Positions 16,613 to 26,045 of a stretch of DNA of 64,000 nt are shown piece by piece; within the stretch, counting starts at the first letter, position 1, and each line of letters starts with the position of its first letter. Location of the stretch: NCBI RefSeq assembly GCF_017873095.1, contig NZ_JAGGJU010000001.1:310001-374000 (forward strand), written 5' to 3'. Below the pieces are notes generated by a model, which was given only the letters and a program-made list of their open reading frames with translations, ran no database searches and was not told where the DNA came from. Made by a program: the position numbers and the translations under genes. The DNA comes from Heterorhizobium halophytocola (GTDB lineage: Bacteria > Pseudomonadota > Alphaproteobacteria > Rhizobiales > Rhizobiaceae).

Positions 16613-17113
16613 ATGAGCGAAGAGCGCCCGCCCATCGCCATCGTCATGGGCAGCCAGTCAGACTGGGAAACGATGAAGAACGCCGCCGACACGCTGGAAG
16701 CGCTCGGCATCAGCTACGAAGCGCGCATCGTCTCGGCGCACCGCACGCCAGACCGGATGTATGAATTCGCCAAGGGCGCGCGCGACGAGGGTTTCGAGAT
16801 CATCATCGCCGGCGCCGGTGGCGCGGCCCACCTGCCCGGCATGCTCGCCTCGCTCACCCCCCTCCCCGTCTTCGGCGTTCCCGTCCAGTCTAAATCCATG
16901 TCCGGCCTAGACAGTCTCTATTCGATCGTGCAGATGCCGGGCGGCATTCCCGTCGGCACCCTGGCTATCGGGCGCGCAGGCGCCATCAACGCGGCCCTGC
17001 TCGCCGCCCGCGTCCTTGCCCTTCACGACGACGTCGTTGCCGACCAGCTCGACGCCTGGATCGCCAGCCAGACCGCGTCGATCGCAGACTATCCGGTAGA
17101 CGAGGCTCCATGA
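16613..17113 (+). CDS. purE: N5-carboxyaminoimidazole ribonucleotide mutase
   Basis: A 166-residue class I PurE that, after PurK has carboxylated AIR to N5-CAIR, moves the carboxyl group to C4 to give CAIR in purine synthesis. The N-terminal [10 protein letters not shown] binding loop, SAHRTP with the catalytic His, the [11 protein letters not shown] loop and [33 protein letters not shown] are all present. The stop overlaps the purK start by four bases (ATGA), so the two are translationally coupled. Confidence 0.97.
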   Translation: MSEERPPIAIVMGSQSDWETMKNAADTLEALGISYEARIVSAHRTPDRMYEFAKGARDEGFEIIIAGAGGAAHLPGMLASLTPLPVFGVPVQSKSMSGLDSLYSIVQMPGGIPVGTLAIGRAGAINAALLAARVLALHDDVVADQLDAWIASQTASIADYPVDEAP

Positions 17114-18165
17114 CCGTCAGAACGATCGGCATCATCGGCGGCGGACAGCTCGGCCGCATGCTGGCCATGGCCGCAGCGCGCCTGAACTACAGGACCATCA
17201 TTCTCGAGCCACAGGATGGCTGTCCGGCAGCCCAGCTGGCCGACCGCCAGATCACCGCCGCCTATGACGACCAGTCGGCCCTTGCCGAACTGGCGGAACT
17301 TTGCGACGTCGTGACCTACGAATTCGAAAACGTGCCCGTCGAAGCGGCCGCCATGCTGTCGGCCAGGGTGCCGGTCTACCCGCCGCCGAAGGCGCTGGAA
17401 GTGGCGCAGGACCGATTGACCGAAAAGCGCTTCCTCAACGATGTCGGCATCCCGACGGCCCGCTTCCACGCGGTCGACAGCCAGCAGGATCTGGAGCAGG
17501 CGCTCGACGATTTCGGCGGAGCCGGCGTGTTGAAGACGCGCCGCCTAGGCTATGATGGCAAGGGCCAGCGCGTGTTCCGCTCGAAGGACGATGCGCCGGG
17601 CGGCGCGTATGATGCGCTGGGCGCCGTCCCGCTGATCCTCGAAAGCTTCGTGCCCTTTGCCCGCGAGATATCGATCATCGCGGCACGCGCCGTCGACGGT
17701 ACCGTGCATTGCTATGACGCAGCGGAAAACGTTCATCGGGACGGCATCCTCCACACTTCGACGGTTCCGGCGCATATCGACCCTGCGACGGAAAAGGCCG
17801 CGCGCGAATCGGCTGAAAAGCTGCTGGCCGGCCTCGGCTATGTCGGCGTCATCGGCATCGAGTTCTTCGTGCTGTCCGACGGCAGCCTGATTGCCAACGA
17901 GATCGCGCCGCGGGTGCACAATTCCGGCCACTGGACGGAGGCAGCCTGCGTGATCTCGCAGTTCGAGCAGCATGTTCGCGCCGTTGCCGGCCTTTCGCTC
18001 GGCGATCCGGCCCGGCACTCCGACTGCGTGATGACCAATCTGATCGGCGACGACATGAACAATCTCGCCGCCTGGCTTGCCCGTCCGCAGGCGCTCGTCC
18101 ATCTCTACGGCAAGACCGAGGCACGGCCCGGGCGCAAGATGGGCCACGTCACGGAATTGCGCTAG
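17110..18165 (+). CDS. purK: N5-carboxyaminoimidazole ribonucleotide synthase
   Basis: A 351-residue ATP-grasp enzyme that uses ATP and bicarbonate to form N5-CAIR from AIR. It opens [17 protein letters not shown], the family's nucleotide-binding Rossmann-like segment, and continues with [20 protein letters not shown], the metal-site region [32 protein letters not shown] and a short C-terminal barrel. It directly follows purE with a 4-base overlap. A terminator comes 91 bases after the stop. Confidence 0.97.
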   Translation: MTVRTIGIIGGGQLGRMLAMAAARLNYRTIILEPQDGCPAAQLADRQITAAYDDQSALAELAELCDVVTYEFENVPVEAAAMLSARVPVYPPPKALEVAQDRLTEKRFLNDVGIPTARFHAVDSQQDLEQALDDFGGAGVLKTRRLGYDGKGQRVFRSKDDAPGGAYDALGAVPLILESFVPFAREISIIAARAVDGTVHCYDAAENVHRDGILHTSTVPAHIDPATEKAARESAEKLLAGLGYVGVIGIEFFVLSDGSLIANEIAPRVHNSGHWTEAACVISQFEQHVRAVAGLSLGDPARHSDCVMTNLIGDDMNNLAAWLARPQALVHLYGKTEARPGRKMGHVTELR

Positions 18166-18256
18166 GCGCCCGTTTTTCCCCGTGTGCACGGGGAAAAACA
18201 CCGGTGACGGTTGACATCGAGGTCGCCCTCGGAGTATGTGCCATCAACCCAAAACG

Positions 18257-18279
18257 AGCGCGCCCCGCGGCGCGCTTTT
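18257..18279 (+). terminator. Rho-independent terminator after purEK
   Basis: AGCGCGCC (18257-18264) and GGCGCGCT (18269-18276) form a perfect 8-bp stem with a 4-base loop, followed by a short T run. It separates purK from rpmJ. Confidence 0.8.
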
Positions 18280-18339
18280 GAATGTTTGAGACAGGCGTCG
18301 AATCGGATCGGTTCAAGCCAAAACTCGCGGATCGGTAAA

Positions 18340-18465
18340 ATGAAGATCAAGAACTCGCTGAAAGCACTCAAGGCCCGCCATCGCGACAACCGTCTGGTCC
18401 GCCGCAAGGGTCGCGTTTACATCATCAACAAGCAGAACCCGCGCTTCAAGGCTCGTCAGGGCTGA
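18340..18465 (+). CDS. rpmJ: 50S ribosomal protein L36, zinc-free (YkgO-like) type
   Basis: A 41-residue L36: [16 protein letters not shown] then [25 protein letters not shown]. It has no Cys, so it lacks the zinc-ribbon ligands of the C+ form and is the YkgO-type, zinc-independent L36. The ATG lies at 18340 in a longer open frame that starts at 18211; the upstream part runs through the purK terminator and is not coding. L31 at 5.7 kb is zinc-free as well. Confidence 0.96.
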   Translation: MKIKNSLKALKARHRDNRLVRRKGRVYIINKQNPRFKARQG

Positions 18466-18522
18466 TTGCGGTTCCGGAGCGACGCTTCGGGGATGATGCA
18501 TTTTCGATTTGAATGGCAGCGC

Positions 18523-19179
18523 ATGCCGACTAATATGGTCTGCATGCGCTGTTTTCGTTTGGCCACCCTTCTGATTCCCCTGCTTGCCGCGCCGGCTCTG
18601 GCGGCGGAGGCTATACCCTCGCCCGAGGGACCGCTGACGGACAGCGGGGCACCGGCCGTTGAAAGCATCACGCTGCCGCCGCAAGAGCAGATCACCGAGC
18701 CGGACACCGTCGAATCGCTGCTCACCGCACTGAAACGTCAGCGCGACCCCGACAAGGCCCAGCAGACGGCAAACCGGCTGATGCGGCTCTGGAACGTGTC
18801 CGGCAGCGCCACGGTCGATCTGTTGATGCAATGGGCTGACAAGGCGATCTCGGAGGATCGCGAGCCGGCTGCCCTCGACTTTCTTGGACAGGCAATCAGT
18901 CTCGATCCGGGCTTTGTCGGCGCCTGGAACAAGCGTGCGACGCTGCACTTCGCCCATGGGGACTATGCCAAGTCGATGTCCGACATCAATCAGGTGCTGA
19001 AACTTGAGCCGCATCATTTCGGCGCCCTTGCCGGGCTGGCGGCGATTCTGGATGCATCCGGACGCGAGGAGACCTCGCTCTCGGCCTGGCAGAGCTATCT
19101 CGACATCTATCCCGCCGACCGCAAGGCGCAGGACACCGTCACCAAGCTGTCGGAAAAGCTGGCGGGCAGCCGTCTGTGA
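18523..19179 (+). CDS. Exported TPR-repeat protein
   Basis: A protein of about 218 residues with a hydrophobic signal segment (CFRLATLLIPLLAAPALAAEA, cleavage expected near ALA-AEA) and a C-terminal TPR region. Residues about 110-215 carry at least two TPR units, among them AAISEDREPAALDFLGQAISLDPGFVGAWNKRATLHFAHGDYAKSMSDINQVLKLEP-like helices in pairs. Such proteins are periplasmic or outer membrane scaffolds; no specific role is known to me. The start is unsure: ATG codons in frame at 18493-18544 are possible and none has a strong ribosome site. The alpha/beta hydrolase gene follows 58 bases downstream. Confidence 0.78.
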   Translation: MPTNMVCMRCFRLATLLIPLLAAPALAAEAIPSPEGPLTDSGAPAVESITLPPQEQITEPDTVESLLTALKRQRDPDKAQQTANRLMRLWNVSGSATVDLLMQWADKAISEDREPAALDFLGQAISLDPGFVGAWNKRATLHFAHGDYAKSMSDINQVLKLEPHHFGALAGLAAILDASGREETSLSAWQSYLDIYPADRKAQDTVTKLSEKLAGSRL

Positions 19180-19237
19180 GCGCAGCTGTGATCGGCAGGC
19201 CGCGGATGCCTTCAGCTGACCGTGGCGAGCGTCCCTG

Positions 19238-20272
19238 ATGCTCCTCGTCGTGCTCCTCTTTACCATGGTGATGGCCCTGGCAATCATGGTGGCCCTGGCC
19301 GTACTTGCGGGCGCCGTCGCCGCACCCTGGCGCAGCGCCCAGATCACCCGGCGGATCCCCAATATCGCAACGCGCGTCGATATCGGCGACGGCGTGATGA
19401 TCAACGCCCTCCACATGCCGGCCGGCCCCAATGCAGACCTGCCGCCGATCGTGTTCATCCACGGTGCCAGCGGCAATCTGCGCGATCAGGCGGGGGCCTT
19501 TCTCAACATTCTGCATGACCGCGCGGATCTGCTCTTCGTCGACCGTCCGGGCCACGGCTATTCAGACCGCGGCAGCCCGGAAAACGATATCCCCTTCGGC
19601 CAGGCTAAGGCGATCGCCGCAACCATGACAAGCTTCGGCATCGACAGGGCGATCATCGTCGGCCACTCCTTCGGCGGCGCGATTGCCGCAACCTTTGCGG
19701 CCCTGATGCCGGCAAGGACAGCCGGCCTTGTGCTGCTCGCCCCTGCAAGCCACCCCTGGCCGGGCCGTGTCGAATGGTATTACCGGCTCGCCGCACATGA
19801 AAAATACGGCAGGTTCTTCTGCAAGGCGGTCGCGCTGCATGCGGGTCTGGCGATCCTCGACCAGGCAACCCAGAATGTCTTCCTGCCGAACAAGCGTCCG
19901 CTGGATTACAATGTCAAAAGCGCGCCGGAGCTGGTGTTGCGACCGGAGGTGTTCCGCGCCAATGCCATCGACGTGGTCAAGCTGAACGACTATGTCACCA
20001 AGTTCCAGCCCTATTACAGCCGGATCACCGCGCCGACGATGATCGTCACCGGCGACAGCGACCACATCGTCGCAGAGGAAATCCATTCCGAGGGCCTGGC
20101 ACGCGATATCGAGGGCGCAAGGCTGATCCGGGTCAAGGGCCTCGGCCACAAGCCGGACTACAAGGCCACCGATCTGGTGGTTGCCACCATCGAGACCATC
20201 GCCGGCAAGACACCCGATCTCGAAAAAATCACCAAGCAGGTCGAGGCGCGGCTGGAGAAGGAGCAGCGCTGA
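19238..20272 (+). CDS. Alpha/beta hydrolase, membrane-anchored
   Basis: A 344-residue alpha/beta-hydrolase-fold protein with an N-terminal hydrophobic helix (residues about 1-28) that should anchor it in the membrane or act as an uncleaved signal. The oxyanion segment FIHGASGNLRDQ, the nucleophile elbow VGHSFGG, the acid region VTGDSDHIV and the catalytic His in GLGHKPD are all in order, so it should be an active hydrolase or esterase. The substrate is unknown. It follows the TPR gene and ends before a clear terminator. Confidence 0.88.
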   Translation: MLLVVLLFTMVMALAIMVALAVLAGAVAAPWRSAQITRRIPNIATRVDIGDGVMINALHMPAGPNADLPPIVFIHGASGNLRDQAGAFLNILHDRADLLFVDRPGHGYSDRGSPENDIPFGQAKAIAATMTSFGIDRAIIVGHSFGGAIAATFAALMPARTAGLVLLAPASHPWPGRVEWYYRLAAHEKYGRFFCKAVALHAGLAILDQATQNVFLPNKRPLDYNVKSAPELVLRPEVFRANAIDVVKLNDYVTKFQPYYSRITAPTMIVTGDSDHIVAEEIHSEGLARDIEGARLIRVKGLGHKPDYKATDLVVATIETIAGKTPDLEKITKQVEARLEKEQR

Positions 20273-20296
20273 AGCGCTGGTACCGGGCCGACGAAA

Positions 20297-20322
20297 AAAG
20301 CCGCCCGGAGGCGGCTTTCTTT
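20297..20322. terminator. Bidirectional terminator between hydrolase and pyk genes
   Basis: AAAGCCGCC (20297-20305) and GGCGGCTTT (20310-20318) form a perfect 9-bp stem with a 4-base loop. A-rich and T-rich flanks allow use from both strands; it lies 24 bases after the hydrolase stop and 23 bases past the pyk stop. Confidence 0.88.
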
Positions 20323-20344
20323 ACAACGTCCGGCTTTGTGGCGT

Positions 20345-21784
20345 TCAGACGCCCGACTGGCCGTCGGCGCCGATATAGGCGATGCGCAGCATGTTGGTCG
20401 CCCCCGGTGTTCCAAGCGGCACGCCGGCAGAAATGATGATCCGGTCGCCGGGCGCGCCGAATTCTTCCTCGACGACGATCCGGCAGGCGCGGTTGACCAT
20501 GTCGTCCAGATCCGTCGGTTCCTTGGCGACCACGCAGTGCAGGCCCCAGGCAACGGACAGCCGACGAGCGGTCTGGATGACCGGCGACAGAGCGATGACC
20601 GGAACTTCCGGCCGCTCGCGCGAGGCGCGCATGCCGGTGGTGCCCGACGAGGTGTAGCAGACGATCGCCTTCAGATCGAGCGTCTCGGCGATCTGGCGGG
20701 CAGCCAGCGAGATCGCATCGGCACCGGTAGCTTCCGGCTGGGCGCGCTGGGCATAGATGATGCCCGGATAGTGGGGCTCGCGCTCGATCGTGCGGGCGAT
20801 CGAGGCCATGGTCGAGACGGCTTCGACCGGATAGCTGCCGGAGGCGGATTCGGCCGACAGCATGATCGCATCGGCGCCTTCGAACACGGCGGTCGCGACG
20901 TCCGACACTTCGGCGCGGGTCGGCACCGGCGCCGAGATCATCGACTCGAGCATCTGCGTTGCGACGACCACCGGCTTGCCGGTACGGCGACACGCGCGGA
21001 TCAGCTGCTTCTGGATGCCGGGAACAGCCTCCAGCGGCATTTCCACACCAAGGTCGCCGCGGGCAACCATCAGCGCATCGGAGAGCTCGATGATCTCCTC
21101 GATCCGCTCGACGGCCTGCGGCTTTTCGATCTTCGACATCAGGCCGACCCGGCCACCGGCGATACGGCGAACCTCGACCAGGTCTTCGGGACGCTGGATG
21201 AAGGACAGCGCCACCCAGTCGACCTCGTTGGTAGCCAGCACCGCGTCGAGATCGGCCCGGTCCTTGTCGGTCAGGACACCCGTTTCGAGGATGGTGTCGG
21301 GCAGGCTGACGCCCTTGCGGTCGGAGATCTTCGTGCCGGAGACGACCGTGGTGACGATCGACTTGCCGTCACAGGTCTCGGCCTTCAGATGCAGCTTGCC
21401 GTCATCGATCAGCAGCCGGTCACCGGCCTTGACCGCTTCCAGGATTTCCGGATGCGGAAGGTAGACGCGGGTCGCATCGCCCGGTGCATCATTGCTGTCG
21501 AGGGTGAACGTCTGACCGGCCTTCAGCTCGACGGTCGTGTCCTTGAACTTGCCGACGCGCAGCTTCGGGCCCTGGAGGTCGGCGAGGATACCGATCGGGC
21601 GGCCGCACTGTTCTTCGACGGACCGGATCTTCTGGATCAGCGAGCGCATCACGTCATGGCTTGCATGACTCATATTGATGCGGAACAGGTCCGCTCCGGC
21701 TTCATGCAGCTGGCGGATCATCGCTTCCTCGGAAGAGGCGGGGCCGAGGGTTGCGAGGATTTTGACCTTGCGATTACGTCTCAT
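20345..21784 (-). CDS. pyk: Pyruvate kinase
   Basis: A 479-residue pyruvate kinase that makes pyruvate and ATP from phosphoenolpyruvate and ADP. N-terminal KILATLGPASSEEAMIRQLHEAGADLFRINMSH, the active-site LMSKIEKPQAVERIEEII with the catalytic Lys, ARGDLGVEMP (metal site) and ATQMLESMI are intact. The C-terminal domain (about 350-479) would hold the allosteric site. The ATG at 21784 overlaps the last base of the upstream DUF1036 stop, implying coupling; a TTG one codon upstream is also possible. Confidence 0.97.
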   Translation of the reverse strand: MRRNRKVKILATLGPASSEEAMIRQLHEAGADLFRINMSHASHDVMRSLIQKIRSVEEQCGRPIGILADLQGPKLRVGKFKDTTVELKAGQTFTLDSNDAPGDATRVYLPHPEILEAVKAGDRLLIDDGKLHLKAETCDGKSIVTTVVSGTKISDRKGVSLPDTILETGVLTDKDRADLDAVLATNEVDWVALSFIQRPEDLVEVRRIAGGRVGLMSKIEKPQAVERIEEIIELSDALMVARGDLGVEMPLEAVPGIQKQLIRACRRTGKPVVVATQMLESMISAPVPTRAEVSDVATAVFEGADAIMLSAESASGSYPVEAVSTMASIARTIEREPHYPGIIYAQRAQPEATGADAISLAARQIAETLDLKAIVCYTSSGTTGMRASRERPEVPVIALSPVIQTARRLSVAWGLHCVVAKEPTDLDDMVNRACRIVVEEEFGAPGDRIIISAGVPLGTPGATNMLRIAYIGADGQSGV

Positions 21785-22260
21785 CAATTCTGGCTTTCTT
21801 GCGTACCCGGGGTATCAGACAACTGGACCATCCAACTGCCCTGACGTCCGGTGTCGTATTCCTTGAACCCCATCTGCTGATAGCCGCGGGCAAAGCAGTC
21901 CTGGACACCGGTAATCTTGAATTCGTTTTCCGCCACGCACATCTTGACGTCACCGGCCCAGCGGCCACCGCGTGCGGCGTCTTCGGCGTAGAGGTAGTAA
22001 TAGCGCGACTGCAGTTCGCCTTCGATCAGCGTGGCGCATGTCGTGGCCGGCACCTGCCACCAGCCCTCGGTCACCCAGCCGCTTGTGGCACGATAGCCGA
22101 TCGCGACGCCGACGAGATTGGGCGTGGAATTGCAGACGCGGAACTCCGCGTGGGCACTGTTTGCCAGGAATAGGGATGCCAGGGACAGGCCCAGGAAAAG
22201 ACCGATGCGGGATACCAGTCCGGACCATGAAGGCGAATGGGGTTTATATCGGTTCAGCAC
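21784..22260 (-). CDS. DUF1036 exported protein
   Basis: A DUF1036 protein of about 158 residues with a signal sequence (SRIGLFLGLSLASLFLANSAHA, cleavage after AHA). The mature domain FRVCNSTPNLVGVAIGYRATSGWVTEGWWQVPATTCATLIEG..YYYLYAEDA with four Cys is typical; function is unknown, secreted or periplasmic. No in-frame ATG exists. I use GTG 22260, since the residues before it are hydrophilic and not signal-like; the frame itself opens at TTG 22332. Its stop overlaps the pyk start by one base (TGATG). Confidence 0.82.
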   Translation of the reverse strand: MLNRYKPHSPSWSGLVSRIGLFLGLSLASLFLANSAHAEFRVCNSTPNLVGVAIGYRATSGWVTEGWWQVPATTCATLIEGELQSRYYYLYAEDAARGGRWAGDVKMCVAENEFKITGVQDCFARGYQQMGFKEYDTGRQGSWMVQLSDTPGTQESQN

Positions 22261-22458
22261 GGCTTCCGATGGACTCCACGGTTTGTCGACACGGACCTTC
22301 TTGCGACGATAGGGCCGGAATGTCAACGTCAATTCAATCGATTAAATTCCCGCCGCAATCGGCGCCGGGAATTATGTTACAGCCGGCATCGGCGGCCGGG
22401 CTTGCACCCACCGGGCCTGCATGCCATCTCTCTTGCGCGACAACAAGACCGGTAAGAA

Positions 22459-23271
22459 ATGCAAGATTTTGTCCCTTTCGAGATATTGGACGGCGATTAT
22501 GACAAAGGTCTGGTGCTTCTGGCCGACCACGCCATGAACCGCCTGCCGCCAGACTACCATCGCCTCGGTCTGCCCGACAGCGCCTTTGCACGTCATATCG
22601 CATATGACATCGGCGTCGAAGCCCTGACGCGCGATCTTTCCACCCGTCTGGGCGTGCCCGCCGTGCTCGGCTGCTTCTCCCGTCTGCTGATCGACCCCAA
22701 TCGCGGCGAGGACGACCCGACGCTGATCATGCGCATTTCAGACGGCGCGGTCGTGCCCGGCAATCATCCGATCGGCGAGGCCGAATGGCAGCGCCGCATC
22801 GACCTTTACCACCGGCCCTATCACGACGCTGTCGACCGGACGATCGGCAAGGTTGCGACGGCAAGCGGCAAGGCGCCGCTGGTCCTGTCGCTACACTCCT
22901 TCACGCCGGCCTGGAAGGGCGTGGCCCGCCCCTGGCATGCGGCAGTGCTCTGGGACAGCGACGACCGGGCGGTCAGCCCCCTGCTCGACATGCTGGCGGC
23001 GGCCGGGGATATCGTGGTCGGCGACAACGAACCTTATGATGGCGCCTTGAAGGGCGATACGATGTATCGCCATTGCATGCGGCGCGGCCTTGCCCACGCG
23101 CTGCTCGAAGTGCGCCAGGACGAAATCGGCGATATGGCGGGTGTCGCCGCCTGGGCCGCACGCCTTGCACCAATCTTCGCCGCCCTCAACGACCGGCCGG
23201 ACCTGCACGAGGTCGTGATGCACGCCTCGCGCACCGGTCCCTATACACCCGAACGCCTGGAGATTGCCTGA
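22459..23271 (+). CDS. N-formylglutamate amidohydrolase family protein (copy 1)
   Basis: A 270-residue member of the N-formylglutamate amidohydrolase (FGase/HutG-like) family, a zinc-dependent hydrolase that in histidine breakdown releases formate from N-formylglutamate. LLADHAMNRLP, SRLLIDPNRGEDDPTLIM and LSLHSFTPAW contain the conserved His, Arg and acidic residues of the family. No other hut gene is near, and a distinct family member lies at 60.0 kb, so its true substrate is open. The stop overlaps the DUF1244 start (TGATG), so the two are co-translated. Confidence 0.87.
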   Translation: MQDFVPFEILDGDYDKGLVLLADHAMNRLPPDYHRLGLPDSAFARHIAYDIGVEALTRDLSTRLGVPAVLGCFSRLLIDPNRGEDDPTLIMRISDGAVVPGNHPIGEAEWQRRIDLYHRPYHDAVDRTIGKVATASGKAPLVLSLHSFTPAWKGVARPWHAAVLWDSDDRAVSPLLDMLAAAGDIVVGDNEPYDGALKGDTMYRHCMRRGLAHALLEVRQDEIGDMAGVAAWAARLAPIFAALNDRPDLHEVVMHASRTGPYTPERLEIA

Positions 23272-23579
23272 TGAGCGAATTGACGCGGGAACAGCAGACC
23301 GAACTCGAGGCAGCCGCCTTTCGCCGGCTGGTTGCGCATCTGCGCGAGCGCGCAGACGTGCAGAACATCGACCTGATGAACCTGGCCGGATTTTGTCGCA
23401 ACTGCCTGTCGAACTGGTATCTCGACGCCGCCGCCGAGGCCGGCCTGCCGGTCACCAAGGACCAGTCGCGCGAACATGTCTACGGCATGCCTTATGAGGA
23501 CTGGAAGCAACAGCATCAGACGCAAGCGTCGGACGCGGACAAACAGGCCTTCGAAAACAATAAGCCACGCGCAGAATAG
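23271..23579 (+). CDS. DUF1244 protein
   Basis: A 102-residue DUF1244 protein, widespread in alphaproteobacteria with no known function. The family core is [35 protein letters not shown], followed by [12 protein letters not shown]. The CRNC pair could bind a metal or act in redox, but I know no evidence. The last 25 residues are polar and probably disordered. It is coupled to the upstream amidohydrolase gene by a one-base stop/start overlap. Confidence 0.88.
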   Translation: MSELTREQQTELEAAAFRRLVAHLRERADVQNIDLMNLAGFCRNCLSNWYLDAAAEAGLPVTKDQSREHVYGMPYEDWKQQHQTQASDADKQAFENNKPRAE

Positions 23580-23665
23580 CCACGATTGTCGGCTTTCCCC
23601 TTGACGCGTGCCGTGGTTTCGCGGCAGGTCACGCCCCGACCCAATACTTTCTACAGGAGATGCAG

Positions 23666-23935
23666 ATGTCTGATGCAGCCCACGGCGTTGCCCGGGACCA
23701 ACTTCGCGCCTTTGTCGAGCGCATTGAACGGCTGGAAGAAGAAAAGAAGACGATCGCCGACGATATCAAGGACGTCTACGGGGAAGCCAAGTCCATGGGC
23801 TTCGACACCAAGATCCTGAAAAAGGTCATCGCGCTGCGCAAGAAGGACGAGCAGGAGCGCATGGAAGAAGACCTGATCCTCGACACCTATCTGGCCGCCC
23901 TCGGCATGCTCGAGAGCCCGCCGGCCGACGAATAA
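23666..23935 (+). CDS. gapR: GapR family nucleoid-associated protein (DUF2312)
   Basis: An 89-residue DUF2312 protein, the family of Caulobacter GapR, a DNA-binding protein that clamps overtwisted AT-rich DNA ahead of replication forks and RNA polymerase and aids topoisomerases. The helical core has [72 protein letters not shown], an N-terminal coiled coil and basic loop as in GapR. ATG 23666 has AGGAGA six bases upstream; the one at 23660 lies inside that site. It is a single-gene unit with its own terminator. Confidence 0.9.
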   Translation: MSDAAHGVARDQLRAFVERIERLEEEKKTIADDIKDVYGEAKSMGFDTKILKKVIALRKKDEQERMEEDLILDTYLAALGMLESPPADE

Positions 23936-23958
23936 GCGTCACGCAAAGACGATCAGCA

Positions 23959-23990
23959 AAAAAGCCGCGGATTGAACTCCGCGGCTTTTT
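23959..23990. terminator. Bidirectional terminator between gapR and DUF882 gene
   Basis: AAAAAGCCGCGG (23959-23970) and CCGCGGCTTTTT (23979-23990) form a perfect 12-bp stem with an 8-base loop and T or A runs on each side. It lies between two converging genes. Confidence 0.93.
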
Positions 23991-24020
23991 TTAATGGCGT
24001 GTCTCAGGGTGGGTCGCGGA

Positions 24021-25820
24021 TCAGTCGTTCACCGGCTTGCCGAAGCGGGCCGGATCGACCGGGGCGTGGGTTTCCTTGAAGCCCACGGCATAGACATAGG
24101 AGGCTTCCGCCGTCAGCGTGCGGGCCGCAACCCGCGGTGCCTTGCGGCTTTCCGGGTCGAACTTCTTGTTGTTCAGCGCCCAGTTCGACAGCATGTCCTT
24201 CGTCAGCTTGCCGCCGCGCATCGCCTCACCGGGGCGTCCGCCCTTGCCCGGCTCTGCCGACTTCACACTCTGCCCGGAGGTTTCCGGCACGTCGAAGGCG
24301 TCACCGAAGCGATCAAGCAGTGGCTGCGGCGGATCGATGGCGGCAACCTGGTATGGCTTGGCAGCAGGCTTGGCCGTCAGCGCCGGCTGCGGTTCACGCA
24401 CGGCTGCAGCGACAGCTGCCGGTGCAAGCGTCGGCATGGCCGGCGGTTGCGACAGGCGCTTGGCGGCAGTGGCCATGGCCTGCGCCGCCTCGGGTGACAG
24501 GATAACCTGCTGGACCTCGTCCACATCGGATTCGGCTTCGGCATCCACGTCGACCTGCGCCTCGAGCTTTTCAGCGATCGACGGACGGTCGATCGGCAGC
24601 GGCACGGGCTCGCCATTGATATCGGTGGCCGAGGATGCGTCGGGCGCCAGCGATGCCGTCAGCACTTCGGGCTCGGCGTCACCCTTCATCCCACGCGGTC
24701 CAAGCAGCGTCGGAACGGGGATCTTGTAGGCCTGGAGATCGGGATAGTCGCCGGTGGGCGGTGTCTGGTCGACGGCCGCAACCTTGTTGAGGGCCTGCTC
24801 TGCCGCACTCTCGTTCTGCGAATAGAGCGCCACGGCAAGGCTGGTGCTGCCATTGGCTGACGTCAGCGACGGGCGTGCCAGCGGCACCGGTGCATCGATC
24901 GCGGCAACGGCGGTCTCGACCGGCGGTGCGACGGAGACCGGATCGGGAGCCGAGACGCCGGGCGGCGGCGCAGCAACGGCCGGGGCCGAACCGACCATGC
25001 TCGGACGTTCTTCCGGCATCGCGACGTCTTCTTCCTCGTCCTCGTCGCCGCCACCGAACAGCATGGCGAAGAGGTTCTTGCGCTTGCTCGGCGCGCTGGA
25101 GCCGGCAATCACGATCTCGTTGTTGGCGAGCCGCTTCTTGTAGTCGGCAAGCGCGAGCTTGTAGCCCGGCAGAGGCTTGCCGTCGGCGGGAATATGCAGG
25201 GTCTTGCCGTCCGGGAACAGACGCACGAGTTCGCTGCGCGACATCCGCGGCCAGGCACGTACGCCACCGACATCCATATGGACGAACGGCGAACCGGAAT
25301 TGGGATAATAGCCGATGCCGCCGGCCTGCAGCTTCATGCCGATCTCGCGCAGGCTCTTCAGGCCGGTACCGGGAATGAAGAAGTCCATCGCCGTGCCCAG
25401 CATGTGCTGGCTCTTCTTGGCCACGCCTCTGGAGCGGGCGCGCAGCATGGCATTGGTCTGCGGCGAGCGATAACCGGAAAGAACATTGATATAGCCGCTC
25501 GAATTCGACCGGCGATACACTTCCCAGACGAGATCGAAAAGCCGGGGATCCATCTTGGTCGGCTCATTGCGGCGCCAGTCGCGCAGCAGATAGCTGAGCT
25601 TTTTCAGGCCCGCCGCATCGTAGCGCCCGTTGCGCTTGAACACGACATCGGCCTTTTCGCCGGTATGAACGAAATAGATTTTCAGGGATCGCGTCTCGGC
25701 AGACGCCGTGCCCGCCATCGAACACAGCATCAAGACACACGCCACCGCGACGACAAGCGCAGTCAGAACGGCCCTGAAACCAGTCCGTCCTTGCGTAACG
25801 TCAAAGCTACGCTTCTTCAC
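24021..25820 (-). CDS. DUF882 peptidase-M15-like envelope protein with long disordered tail
   Basis: A protein of about 599 residues. An N-terminal signal segment (RTGFRAVLTALVVAVACVLMLCSMAGTASA) leads to a DUF882 domain at about 45-190, related to zinc D,D-peptidases of the M15/YcbK type: LSGYRSPQTNAML, SQHMLGTAMDFF and FVHMDVG supply the His, Asp and His expected as metal ligands. From about residue 225 on the chain is Pro/Ala/Glu-rich and likely disordered, which is unusual for the family. It probably trims or binds peptidoglycan in the periplasm. I favour GTG 25820, directly before the signal peptide, over ATG 25922. Confidence 0.83.
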   Translation of the reverse strand: MKKRSFDVTQGRTGFRAVLTALVVAVACVLMLCSMAGTASAETRSLKIYFVHTGEKADVVFKRNGRYDAAGLKKLSYLLRDWRRNEPTKMDPRLFDLVWEVYRRSNSSGYINVLSGYRSPQTNAMLRARSRGVAKKSQHMLGTAMDFFIPGTGLKSLREIGMKLQAGGIGYYPNSGSPFVHMDVGGVRAWPRMSRSELVRLFPDGKTLHIPADGKPLPGYKLALADYKKRLANNEIVIAGSSAPSKRKNLFAMLFGGGDEDEEEDVAMPEERPSMVGSAPAVAAPPPGVSAPDPVSVAPPVETAVAAIDAPVPLARPSLTSANGSTSLAVALYSQNESAAEQALNKVAAVDQTPPTGDYPDLQAYKIPVPTLLGPRGMKGDAEPEVLTASLAPDASSATDINGEPVPLPIDRPSIAEKLEAQVDVDAEAESDVDEVQQVILSPEAAQAMATAAKRLSQPPAMPTLAPAAVAAAVREPQPALTAKPAAKPYQVAAIDPPQPLLDRFGDAFDVPETSGQSVKSAEPGKGGRPGEAMRGGKLTKDMLSNWALNNKKFDPESRKAPRVAARTLTAEASYVYAVGFKETHAPVDPARFGKPVND

Positions 25821-26045
25821 GCCGAGAGGCGTGTTAATCGCTTGCCTGTCCAGCAAAACCGTCCCCGTACATTGATGACGTCCCACGCCACCCCACTTGA
25901 CTGCAAAATGCGGTAACACCATGGCAAATTAGCCACAGACGCACAACCTTTTGTCTGTCGGTGAATGAAACACTAACAGATAAACAAATCCGTCCTAACA
26001 GACGAACTTTGCACGAGGGTTAACAAAAAGCGGGAAGCATGCGCC

